Source: Earliella scabrosa
Lineage: Eukaryota > Basidiomycota > Agaricomycetes > Polyporales > Polyporaceae
Assembly: GCA_022605405.1 (NCBI GenBank)
Contig: JABYQQ010000007.1
Span: 1,240,001 to 1,304,000, forward strand
Length of the DNA stretch: 64,000 nucleotides
Reading direction: 5' to 3'
Part shown: positions 55,642 through 64,000 of the stretch, piece by piece
How the letters are laid out: every line of letters starts with the position of its first letter
Numbering within the stretch: the first letter of the stretch is position 1
Program-made: the position numbers and the translations under genes
Notes under the pieces: model-generated
Seen by the model: only the letters and a program-made list of their open reading frames with translations
Told to the model about the DNA's origin: nothing
Database searches by the model: none

Positions 55642-57106
55642 TCAAGCCCACTCACCCTCGAGGGGATCTGCAGGGATTATGCTGTTGTCCATCGCCAGCT
55701 CCTTCATGACTTGATCCATAGTCTCGCTGCTCTCATGCTTCTCGATCTCCTCCAGGGCTGTCCGTCGCGTCAGCATAAGCTTATTGTCCAGGGAAGATTG
55801 CGGAGCTTACCTTGTCCTCGACCTTCGCCCAAACTCTGTTCCAACCCTTCCTCTCCGCTCCTCGCAGCAATAAACAACAACTCCGTGCCCTCGTAATCCA
55901 ACATCTCTTGCCTCTCACAGGCCGCGAACCGCAGCCCGTACGACTCCCGCCCCCTCTTCCCGCCTTGACCGAAAACACTTTCCATGATGCCCTTTGGATA
56001 GTGCGCGCGAGACCCCTTGGGGAGCCCGACCTGCCCGGGACCGGTCGGAGGTGCAAGTGGGTTCTTGACTTGGAGCACGAATGAAGAGGCCTGATGGATG
56101 CCCAACGTCTCTTGAACCTCACCCATCTGCTCACCAGATGGGTGCGACAGGTAGTACCCGAGATGGGTCTCGCGCTTCGACGGCGTGCTCGCCTCGTTGT
56201 TGACAATGGCATACGCGCCGCGTGCGGCGAGCCGGGCGGGTCCCTGGTGGCGGGTGCCTATGACATCGTGAGCACCACTAAGGTCTCGCTTCACGCATAT
56301 ACTCACCTCGCGTCTTCGTTTCATACTCCTTGCTCCCTAATCCATCCTGTAGCTTCTTGAGATCCTCACCAACGGTGCCAATCGTGGCCCAGAAGGTCTC
56401 CTTGCGCCCTCTACCCTTTCCACCTCCCGCGTCAGGATCCGGCAGCGCCTTCTTGCCAACAATGAGCAAGCGGAAGAACTTCTTGGACGGACCCTTGGGT
56501 TCCGCCGCGGGCATGGCGTCGGCGCCCGCCTCGATGAGGTTCATCTCCTGGTCCTCCTCTCCCTCCTGGTGTGTTTCAGGCGCATCCGACGCCGACGCAA
56601 ACTGCGGGGGACGAGGAATGAGGAGCATGTAGAAGCGCTGCACATCGTCGAGGGAATGGGCTTCCTTGAGCTCGACCTTCGGGCGATAGAAGAAGTAGAT
56701 GTGGCCGCGCTCGATGGTACCTGCAGGGTACGATCAACGATCAACATCTGAGTAGACGAGCGAACACAGAGAACGCGCCTGTCTGATAGCCTCCCTGTGC
56801 CGGGTGACCCTTCTCCGCGCCCTTCTCCTCGACTTCTTCCCCGCCTTCTGTCTTCACCTTCTTAGGCGGAGGTTCGGCTTGCTCGTCCTTGGCAGATTTT
56901 GCCTCCCTCTTCTCTCCTACAACAGGTACCTCTTCCTCCTCCTTCTTGACATGCCCATATTTCTTCTTTGAAGCGGGCTTCCTGCTCGAAGGCGGCTTCT
57001 TCGCCTTGGACGCGGGCTTCGCACTCACTGGCTTCTTGTCCTCTGCTGGTGTGTGCGGCTTGAGGTCGCGATTTTGGGCAGCCTCTTGTGCGCGAGTGGT
57101 CGGCAT
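55642..57106 (-). CDS. Conserved fungal protein with charged nuclear-type N-terminus
   Basis: Starts MPTTRAQEAAQNRDLKPHTP. About 100 residues of Lys/Pro/Glu-rich sequence follow (KPASKKKYGHVKKEEEE; PPKKVKTEGGEEVEEKG), with several nuclear localisation patches. The folded part begins GTIERGHIYFFYRPKVELKE and continues AHSLDDVQRFYMLLIPRPP, KKFFRLLIVGKKALPDPD, KETFWATIGTVGEDLKKL and HLGYYLSHPSGEQMGEVQ. It then has TLGIHQASSFVLQVKNPLAP, LDYEGTELLFIAARSG and a short C-terminal helix ALEEIEKHESSETMDQ. Homologues in fungal databases are often labelled 'BTB domain transcription factor', although I see no BTB fold here. Three to four introns. Function unknown; gene reality is well supported. Confidence 0.82.
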
Positions 57107-57624
57107 GGTGATGGCGATGGGTGTGCTGTGGATAATGGGGTCGAATGTAAACTTGCGCTCTTGGGTACAGTAGTTTTGAGCTTATATGCACCATAAATGT
57201 GAGGTGCAGTTGGAGAGCGCTGACGTCATTGTGAGCGCGTTGAGAAGCGCGCGGATTTCGCGCTCTGAGATGAGCTTCAGCTCTGGGCACACGTGCACTA
57301 TAGCTCAGAGACCAAACCATTCATATAAAGCACAAGCACTCCAGAAATCGAGGGAACGCGGACGGATCTGTGCAAACTGAATGAAGTCGGGCTACAAGTA
57401 CAAGGCGGAAGAACTTCTTGCTGGGTCAAATAGGGCTTGCAACGTCAACGTATCCTCACCATGTCGTACTCCTCCTGCACGTCGTCCGCCACCACCTCAC
57501 TCTTCATCGACATCCCGTCCTAGGCCGTGCTTCCACAGATCCCGTCGATGCCCTGCGCTTGAAAAGCCCCCCAAACAGCACTCCAGCACCAGCGCTGCTC
57601 GCGCTGTCTCCCGCCTTGCCAGTA
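57107..57624. other. Promoter region of the charged conserved gene and spacer
   Basis: About 500 bp. Contains a direct repeat of gcgcg(g)atttcgcgctct type near 57236-57262. No gene supported. Confidence 0.3.
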
Positions 57625-57843
57625 CTAGTGGAAGGCATGCTGAATGAAGTCAGGGTGAGTCTGCGCCTCTCCGCGGGGGATGCATCGATGCTCGTCGACA
57701 TACACTGTCGCGACGTGGCTCTGCCCAACGCCTGCCGCTGGCTCTGCAGCTGAGCCTTGGGATGATGGTGGTGGTGTGGCGTGCTCGTCGAGCAGCCGCT
57801 CGAACTCGAGAGCAGGGTCGTAGTAGAACTGCGCGAACGCCAT
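57625..57843 (-). pseudogene. Possible HSP20 N-terminal fragment
   Basis: A 72-codon frame starting MAFAQFYYDPALEFERLLDE. This resembles the N-terminus of small heat-shock proteins of basidiomycetes (F-Y-x-P-x-x-E-F-x-R-L-x-D-E). It then runs into a Pro/Ser/Ala-rich segment and ends without any alpha-crystallin domain. No A-x-x-x-n-G-v-L motif is found downstream in any frame within 400 bp. A second minus-strand frame (57504 onward) offers TLTSFSMPSTSTGKAGDS after a possible intron, but this is not a crystallin core either. It is either a truncated gene or a chance resemblance. Confidence 0.35.
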
Positions 57844-58326
57844 GGCAGCTCTTGTCGCGTCGCCGCGGTATGTGCGTGCCAGGTGAAGGGAAGGAGTAGG
57901 GAGCGTTGGGTTATAGCATCGATGCTTGAACGTGTAAGAGATACAGCATGTACTAAGTTGAAGTACTTAGTCCGACCGGGAGATGCTCTAATTTGGGCGT
58001 GTGCATTTCCCAAGGGTACAGATCTAGAAATGGCAAAGCGCCACAGTTGCGAGTGTTAGTACTACACGTCGTCTCGCGCCTCTTGTCTGCGAAGTTGGGC
58101 AGCCCTATTGACGCAACGTACGCCAGGACTCCACACGCACTCTCGACCAATCAACACGAGCTGCAAGAAAGGAGAGGTTCTACCATAGAGAAGCGAGCTA
58201 GATATCGATACAAGTACAACAGAACGATGTACACACGCGTTATTACGAATGTCCCCAACACGCACGCAACGCCGGACCCAAGCATCCTCCCACCTCAGGC
58301 CTCAGCTCTCAGCCAACCCAGCATGC
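57844..58326. other. Spacer before the PacC stop codon
   Basis: About 480 bp holding the 3' untranslated region of PacC and the upstream side of the HSP20-like fragment. A heat-shock element is not evident. No other gene. Confidence 0.3.
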
Positions 58327-61048
58327 TCAAACCGCGATCATCTCCACATCCCGCACCTCCCGCTCGATCCCACGCACCTCCTGAACATGAACGTGCTGCG
58401 GCTCCATCGCCATTCCCTGCTGCGCCCGCGCCTGCACCTGCACCTGCGCCGGAGGAGGAGGGGGCGTGCCAAACTTCCTCCTGTACTCCAGATTGATCGC
58501 AACGAGCAAGTCCCGGAGGAACTGCGCGTGCTTCCTCCTCTCCTCAGGAGTCACCGCCTTGCCCTTATCCAGCTCCAGCCGCCCAACGTCCGACGCAAGC
58601 GCGCTCAGCGGCGGCAGCGTCGGGTACGCGACCGTCGAACCCACCAGCGGCGGCGACGGCGTCGACGCGACCGAGTGCATCGGGGACGGGGTTGTCGTCG
58701 ACGACCCGTCCGAGAGCGGCGACGGGCTCCGGTGCGCGCTCGTCGTCGTCAGCGTCGGCGACAACGTGGGCTCGCGCGAGACCGTCGACGCCGAGTGCGT
58801 GGGCGATGGCGAGCGGAAGCGCGCCCCGAGCGGCGGGAGCCGGAACTCCTCGTCCCCGGACGTGAGCAGCGGGTAGAGCGGGTTGTTGCTCTTGCTCGCC
58901 GCGATCGACGACGACGCAGCGGACGCGGTGAGGCGCGCGGGCAGGCCGCGGTGCACCGCGCCCATTCCGAGCTTCGGCTCCACGGGCTCTGGACGCACCC
59001 CGAGTGTGCTGGGCTGCGAGCTCGCATGGGCGGCGGCGGCGGAGGCAGATGGGCCGGCGCTTTTGAGCGGGATGACGGTGCGCATGCTCTTTGACGAGTA
59101 CTCGACGGGCGCGAGCTGCACGACGGGTGGCGGTGCACGGCCGGTCCTCACAAAGTCGAACATCGCGGCGCTCTCGGGCGCGACGGTGAGCGGGATGTGC
59201 GGCGGCGTCGCGCTCGGCGGAGTCGACATGCCAGAGTGGGACGACAGCGGCGACGCGACGGGGTTCGCGGCGGGCCCGAGGTCGAGCGGCGGGGTGAGAT
59301 AGTGCGGGTAGTTGTGCGAGTTGATGTGCGGAGGGAAGGGCGGGGACGGGTCCATGTCCGTCGCGGAGGCCCGATGGGCACGGATGCGCTGTCCCGCGTA
59401 GGGCAGAGGGCCGGCTGGGCCAGCGATGTCCTGCGCAGAGGGATAGAGCCCGAACTGCACCGACGGAACAGTGTGGTGCTGGGACGACCTGCTTGGGTAA
59501 GATGGCCCGTGGTGTGAGAACTCGCTGAGCGGCATGAAACCGGATTCGCCGTGGTAGCCTGCGCCAGACCCAGGACCAGGTGCGGACGCAGGAACGCCGG
59601 GCATTCCGGCCAATCCCAGCTGGGCGAGGTTCGCGGGGTCGAAGAACGACGACTCCTCGACGGACGCGTGCGGGACGGACTGGGAGTGCTGGTGCCTTGA
59701 GGGGTGTGAAGCGGACGCGGAGACGTCGCGGCCGAGAGTGATCAAGAACTCATTCACAGCCGCGAGCTCCTCTGGCGTACGGATGTCGAAGCTCACGGAG
59801 CGAGGAGGGAACGAGGGTGGCGGAGCGGGACCAGGCGGCGGGGCACCGTTCGTGGTTGCGCTCAGCGACTGGTGGTAGGCGAGGTTGCTGAGACGAGCGG
59901 CCATGTCTAGGGTTCATCATCAGGAAAACTTGTCACAAGACCATGCGGAATACATACGGGGATCATAGGCAGGCGTAACGCGACGCTTCTTGACATCGGA
60001 GAAGAACTCGTCGACAGCGTAGTCGTAGCCGCGTTTGGAGCCGCTGACGGGGATGCTTCGATGTGGAATATCATCAGTAAGAACCTCCCAGGTGGGCAAT
60101 TGCTGCTGAACGCGATACATTTGGCTCCGGCTGTGCGCTGCAGCAGCCTCCGGTGAATAGTCGAGTTCTGGGGAGGGAGTGGGCAAAACGCCGAAGTCGG
60201 GCCCTGCGGGATGCTCATGAGCGCCGGACGTGGGGACAGAGGACGTGGGGACAGAGTCCGAGGGTACACACCTGACGAACTGTCGGATAAGGAGACGGAC
60301 GAGGACTTGGCACGCGCAACCGGCACATGATGATTGGGAGGGGGCGCGAGGGTCCTTGACCTATCGCTCTCGCCGCGCACGCGCTGGGAGTAGGCGGGGT
60401 CGGAGACGGTAATGGCCTTTGAGTGTTTGTGCTGGGCGTGATGCTCTTCGGTGTGGATCTTCTCGTGTTTCTTGAGATCCTGGGGCCGCTTGAACGGCTT
60501 CTTGCATATTTCGCAAACGTGGGGCTTGAGAGGGGTGTGCACTAGAGGGCAGTGTGAGAGGTGATGGGGGAGGGGACATGGGCGGGATAAGGCGTACCTC
60601 TGAGGTGACTAGTGATATGGTCGCGCTTAGCGCAGGTCGTCCCGCAATCCTTCCACTTGCAGGTCAGGCACAGATTGCCGGTGCTCTTCCTGCCGATGTG
60701 ATCATTGCAGAGGTGGTTGTAGAGGGCTTCGGGGTCGGGGAGGACCTTGTCGCAGCCGACCCACTGACAGGTATGGCCGGGGGCGGGCTCCTCAGCGGGC
60801 GGGGGCGCGGTAGGGGCCGAGGCAGGCGCAGGGGTGCTCTCGGTCTTGGGGCGGTCCGCAGGCTCGGAGGGGGCAGGCGGGGACGGGGAGGAGGTGGTGG
60901 GGGACTGGGGCGGTTGGCTCATGAGGGAGAGGGAGAAGAAGGGGTCGAAGTGGAGGTCGTCTGGGTCGATGAACGGGTAGAGCTGGCGATGGAGGGTGTG
61001 CTGGAGAGTGGAAAGCGGAACGAGATGGGGGAAAGACTCCTGAGCCAT
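58327..61048 (-). CDS. PACC: pH-response transcription factor PacC/Rim101
   Basis: Zinc-finger regulator of ambient-pH responses, activated by proteolysis. The start is placed at 61048 ([16 protein letters not shown]...); a second in-frame Met at 60921 ([16 protein letters not shown]) is possible. Three C2H2 fingers follow in the PacC arrangement. Finger 1 is [20 protein letters not shown] then CNDHIG. Finger 2 is [20 protein letters not shown] then HLR, split by an intron. Finger 3 is [20 protein letters not shown] then [23 protein letters not shown] is the conserved nuclear/processing region. The long C-terminal exon is Pro/Ser-rich and contains [20 protein letters not shown] then [20 protein letters not shown], a conserved helical end. 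Length is about 800 residues. Upstream DNA holds repeated GCCAAG sites. Confidence 0.93.
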
Positions 61049-61093
61049 GGCCGAGGCGGATAGTCTCTTAAGCTCTGTCGCCGATGTCGATCT

Positions 61094-61149
61094 CTTGGCA
61101 AAGGGGTCCGGTGCCAAGCCCAAGAGCCCTCGGCTTGGCGGGGCTTGGC
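61094..61149. promoter_or_regulatory. Cluster of four PacC core sites (GCCAAG) upstream of PacC
   Basis: GCCAAG or its complement CTTGGC at 61094-61099, 61113-61118, 61134-61139 and 61144-61149, that is 46-101 bp before the PacC ATG. The last two are a direct repeat (cggcttggcggggcttggcg). GCCARG is the established PacC target core. Confidence 0.65.
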
Positions 61150-61375
61150 GGGCATTACCTAAGCGGGGCTCTTGTCCTCGCACGTTGGCGTCTCGCCGCC
61201 CTTTTCCTCCTCTGCGTCTTTTCCACGCGTCCCCGCCTCCGTCCCGCGCCGTACCCACCAATCGCACGCGTCGCATTCCACGCTGCGCACTTGCAGTCCC
61301 GCCGTCCAGAGGTGCAGAACGACGCTGCCAGTGCTCCTGGGGCCGGTCAGCGCGGGCGACGGAGCACGCATGAGT

Positions 61376-61444
61376 GCCAAGGAGAGCAAGGACGCTGAGA
61401 GGTCTGGAATGCTAGCACAGATCCCGCCAAGGGGATGTGCCAAG
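61376..61444. promoter_or_regulatory. Second cluster of three GCCAAG sites
   Basis: GCCAAG on the plus strand at 61376-61381, 61426-61431 and 61439-61444, about 330-400 bp upstream of the PacC start. Together with the proximal cluster this makes seven sites in 350 bp. Further copies occur near 62130 and 62185. Confidence 0.5.
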
Positions 61445-64000
61445 CTCGGTGTTTCCGAGCAAGTGCCCAATCGAGCACTGACGTCGCCGTCCTCTCCCGC
61501 TCCGAGCGCGCGCTTCCTCCGCTCGCATCCGATCTCTCAGCCTCGTCAACGCGCCCTCTTCTTTGTCTTCTCGTTCTCTGCTCGCGCACCCTCGTCGCAC
61601 GGCCCACCGACGATCGCCGACACGCACAAGGGAGTTTGTGCGGTCTGCCGACGAGAATATGCGACACAACTCTCCTTTCGTCCGGCCAGGAACACGCTGC
61701 GGGCGCATCGGTCAGATGGGCCCCCGGGCTGATTCGTGAGATTATCAGGCTTGCACCGACAAGGTTCGCAGGAAATGGAAGAGACGACGGCCAAACGCTG
61801 TTCGCACTCCGGGCCCACTCGGACTGTTCGCACACAGTCCACAGAAGCTGCATCTTCCACGCGCAACGACCCGGGCGACCTCGGGGGAACGCCGAAGTCG
61901 AAGACGTGCGCCGTCGTGGACGCAGAAAATGCGTGTTGGGCGGAGACGGCACAGTCGAGCACGCCATTGGGACTGATGCTACTGATGTCTTGTGGAGGGG
62001 ACCCCGTGCAGGCTGCTTGTGAAAACGTGTCCGGCGATGGGCGACGCAGGGATGGGCTAACGTAAGGGGCCTCAGAAGCCTGCAGAAGTCATGTCGCCGT
62101 CAAGCCTGTGTTTAACTCTACCAAGCACGCCAAGCTCTTCCCCAGCCAGCCGATCCACTGCACGATCGAGATCTCTCCCCTCCACTTGGCGCCGGGGATC
62201 TACCCTTCCCTCCGCCTGCACCGCAAATCCCTCCCATCCCCCGTCCCCCTCCTTGGCGGCCTTGTCGTGCCTATCCCCATATCACTTGGCCACCAAGCAC
62301 ACTCTGCTCTTCATCATCTCGGGCGGAGGGTCCAAAAGCCCTCTGGACAAATTCAGCGGAACGCGCGCGCTGCTCGCGGCGAGTCTCCTGGAAGTGCAGT
62401 ACTGCGGTCCTTCCAGAACATCCGCTCCCAGGTTCTAAACTTACCGGCCCATCTAGCCCGGTTTGAGCATCAGCTTGTACATGCTCGCACAACGACACGC
62501 TTCGCGGAACTTTCGCTCTGCATCCGAACCCGCGGACTCGCACGCGCGAAGCAACCAGGGCGGCCGCGGTTAACGCGTCTCCCCCACAGCTTCCGTCGTG
62601 GCCCCATGTGCGCGGAGGCGAGCGACGTGAGAGCACCACCGCAAAGGAGAAGTCGTTCCTCCCAAATTTGACGGTACGATGAATCAGCCATGGGGAGAAC
62701 AGGGATCATCTGATTGTGTCTTTTGGCAGCAGTTACGGAACGCGTCCACCAGAGCGCACTCCGGGTCATTTGTGGGCCCATGCTAACGGCTCCCGGCCAT
62801 TGTTGCTCGGATGGCTACGCATTCAGTCGACGTCTCCAACGCGTCAACGATCTCGCGAAGCTTCTGACTGGCCGCCAGGCACCTCTCATGGACTTCTGAA
62901 GAGTTTCCCAGCGCTCCCCATCCCGACCGCAACCTAGTCCACGACGAAGCAGCACTCACGCGCACCGCCCCTCTCTCGCATAACGCACAACCGCCGTTTA
63001 CACACCCTCCCTCCTACTCGAACCGTGGACGTGGAAGCAACAAGCGTGACGTGCCCGTCCCCACTCGCCCGGGACACCCGACCGACCGGTACACGTACAC
63101 TCTCGCCCCATCAAGCGGCAAGCCATCAAGCCAGCCTTCGCATGCGTCCGATGTGGTTACGTCTCCGCCGTCCCACTCCTGCTGCGGGCCCCCGCTCACG
63201 GGGCTCGCTCGTCGGACGCACCAAGCGCGTCGAGCCGTGCTGACCCATGCTCGACGGTGCTCGGCACACCCACGGCCAAAAATACGACACGGGCGGCGGT
63301 GCGCGCTGGGTCTCCCGCGAGCCTTGGAGGCTCCCATCCCTGCTTACAATTTTTGCGCTTGGACCGTTCCCGTGCTGGCATCGCCTCAGACCGACGGAGT
63401 GCCGGCGGGATGGGTCTGTGGGCTGTGGGCTGTGGGGGAAGTGCTACCGGTGGACGGGAGAGTTGGGGGGCTTCGCGCTCCCGTGGCCGTGGTGGTGGAT
63501 GGGGACGCCTCGAGAGCGTGGACCCCAAGGTTCCGCAGCACTGGATGCTGCCACGGGTCGACAGAACGGAGGCCGCGAAGCTACCGGTGTGTTCCTTTTT
63601 TCGAGCTCCCGTGGTGGGTGCCGAGTTGCCTTGGAGGCAGAGCCTGAGCGCGGGAGGGAGGTGTTTTGGTGGCTATTTTTCGTTTGGTACGGCTTGGGTT
63701 TCTGCCTTCTGATCATACAAAGTTGACTTCGCCTCAGACGGCTCGACGGCTCGACGGCCTGGGTCGATGACGAGAATTACCTGCTTAGATCGTTCTGCCG
63801 ATGGGATGAGAACAATGCTGCCTCCCGCCGGGGCCCGAACGTTGAGTACGTACGTGCGTGCGTGCCTCTAGAACCGTCCTCGCTCATCCTGACAGGAATT
63901 CTCAGCGGTTCTGCCGCAGCGCGGCTGGTCTTCGTTCATCCAAGGTTCACAGACAATGCAGTTGCAGATGATGAAAATTTATAGAGGAGCTTCATGCTCC
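61445..64000. other. 2.5 kb upstream region without a supported gene
   Basis: Open frames of 100-200 codons exist on both strands, but all are Arg/Ser/Pro-rich and mutually overlapping, with no domain or plausible exon chain. Near 63845-63870 lies a short run of gtac/gtgc units (gtacgtacgtgcgtgcgtgc). The stretch is probably the distal promoter of PacC and of a gene beyond the right edge. Confidence 0.4.

Noticed and set aside
58249..59094. 281-codon plus-strand open frame, extremely Arg-rich
   Set aside because: Antisense to the PacC C-terminal exon; composition reflects GC-rich codons on the other strand.
61347..61967. 206-codon minus-strand frame upstream of PacC
   Set aside because: Low-complexity Arg/Ser content, overlapped by equally long frames on the other strand; no homology pattern.
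63051..63726. Three overlapping 150-198-codon plus-strand frames
   Set aside because: All three frames are open at once; no one of them shows protein character.
1..64000. CRISPR arrays, insertion sequences or bacterial operon signals
   Set aside because: None seen; the gene structure is plainly eukaryotic with spliceosomal introns.

Overview
The window is nuclear DNA from a wood-decay basidiomycete, most likely a white-rot polypore of the Trametes/Polyporus kind. The signs are genes split by many short introns of about 50-65 nt, two multicopper laccases with the four copper signatures, a secreted GH3 xylosidase, expanded AYR1-like short-chain dehydrogenases, and fungal forms of PacC, RAD5, FCP1 and EFM3. 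The species call is an inference. Exon joins were worked out by eye from reading frame, GT/AG ends and family resemblance. Gene ends are firmer than internal splice sites.

Layout. 1-2.9 kb: a divergent pair, an EFM3/FAM86-type lysine methyltransferase (cut by the left edge) and the mitochondrial ribosomal protein mS35/Bot1. 5-13 kb: a group A FAD monooxygenase followed by two tandem DAL5-type MFS carriers, a plausible uptake and oxidation locus for a small organic acid. 13.4-20.3 kb: two housekeeping genes back to back, CCT7 and RAD5. 20.9-26 kb: tRNA-Leu(AAG), a small secreted hydrophobic-tailed protein, a gag-like single-exon gene, and a divergent transcription factor pair (compact Zn2Cys6 and bHLH). 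26-28 kb: no convincing gene.

27.8-38.6 kb: a direct duplication with a period near 5.66 kb. Each unit carries a laccase plus about 2.7 kb of upstream DNA that holds decayed, exon-like pieces of an unidentified minus-strand gene. Laccase 2 runs into a convergent GH3 beta-xylosidase, so lignin- and hemicellulose-active genes sit together. 41.8-42.8 kb: a basic-secretory-protein-type zinc peptidase without a signal peptide.

43-54 kb: five AYR1-like SDR paralogues, one reversed, with the RNA polymerase II CTD phosphatase FCP1 between the first and the other four. 54.6-61 kb: myosin regulatory light chain, a nuclear-looking charged conserved protein, a possible HSP20 N-terminal fragment, and the pH regulator PacC. 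PacC has seven GCCAAG core sites within 400 bp upstream of its start, which suggests autoregulation. 61.2-64 kb has no supported gene.
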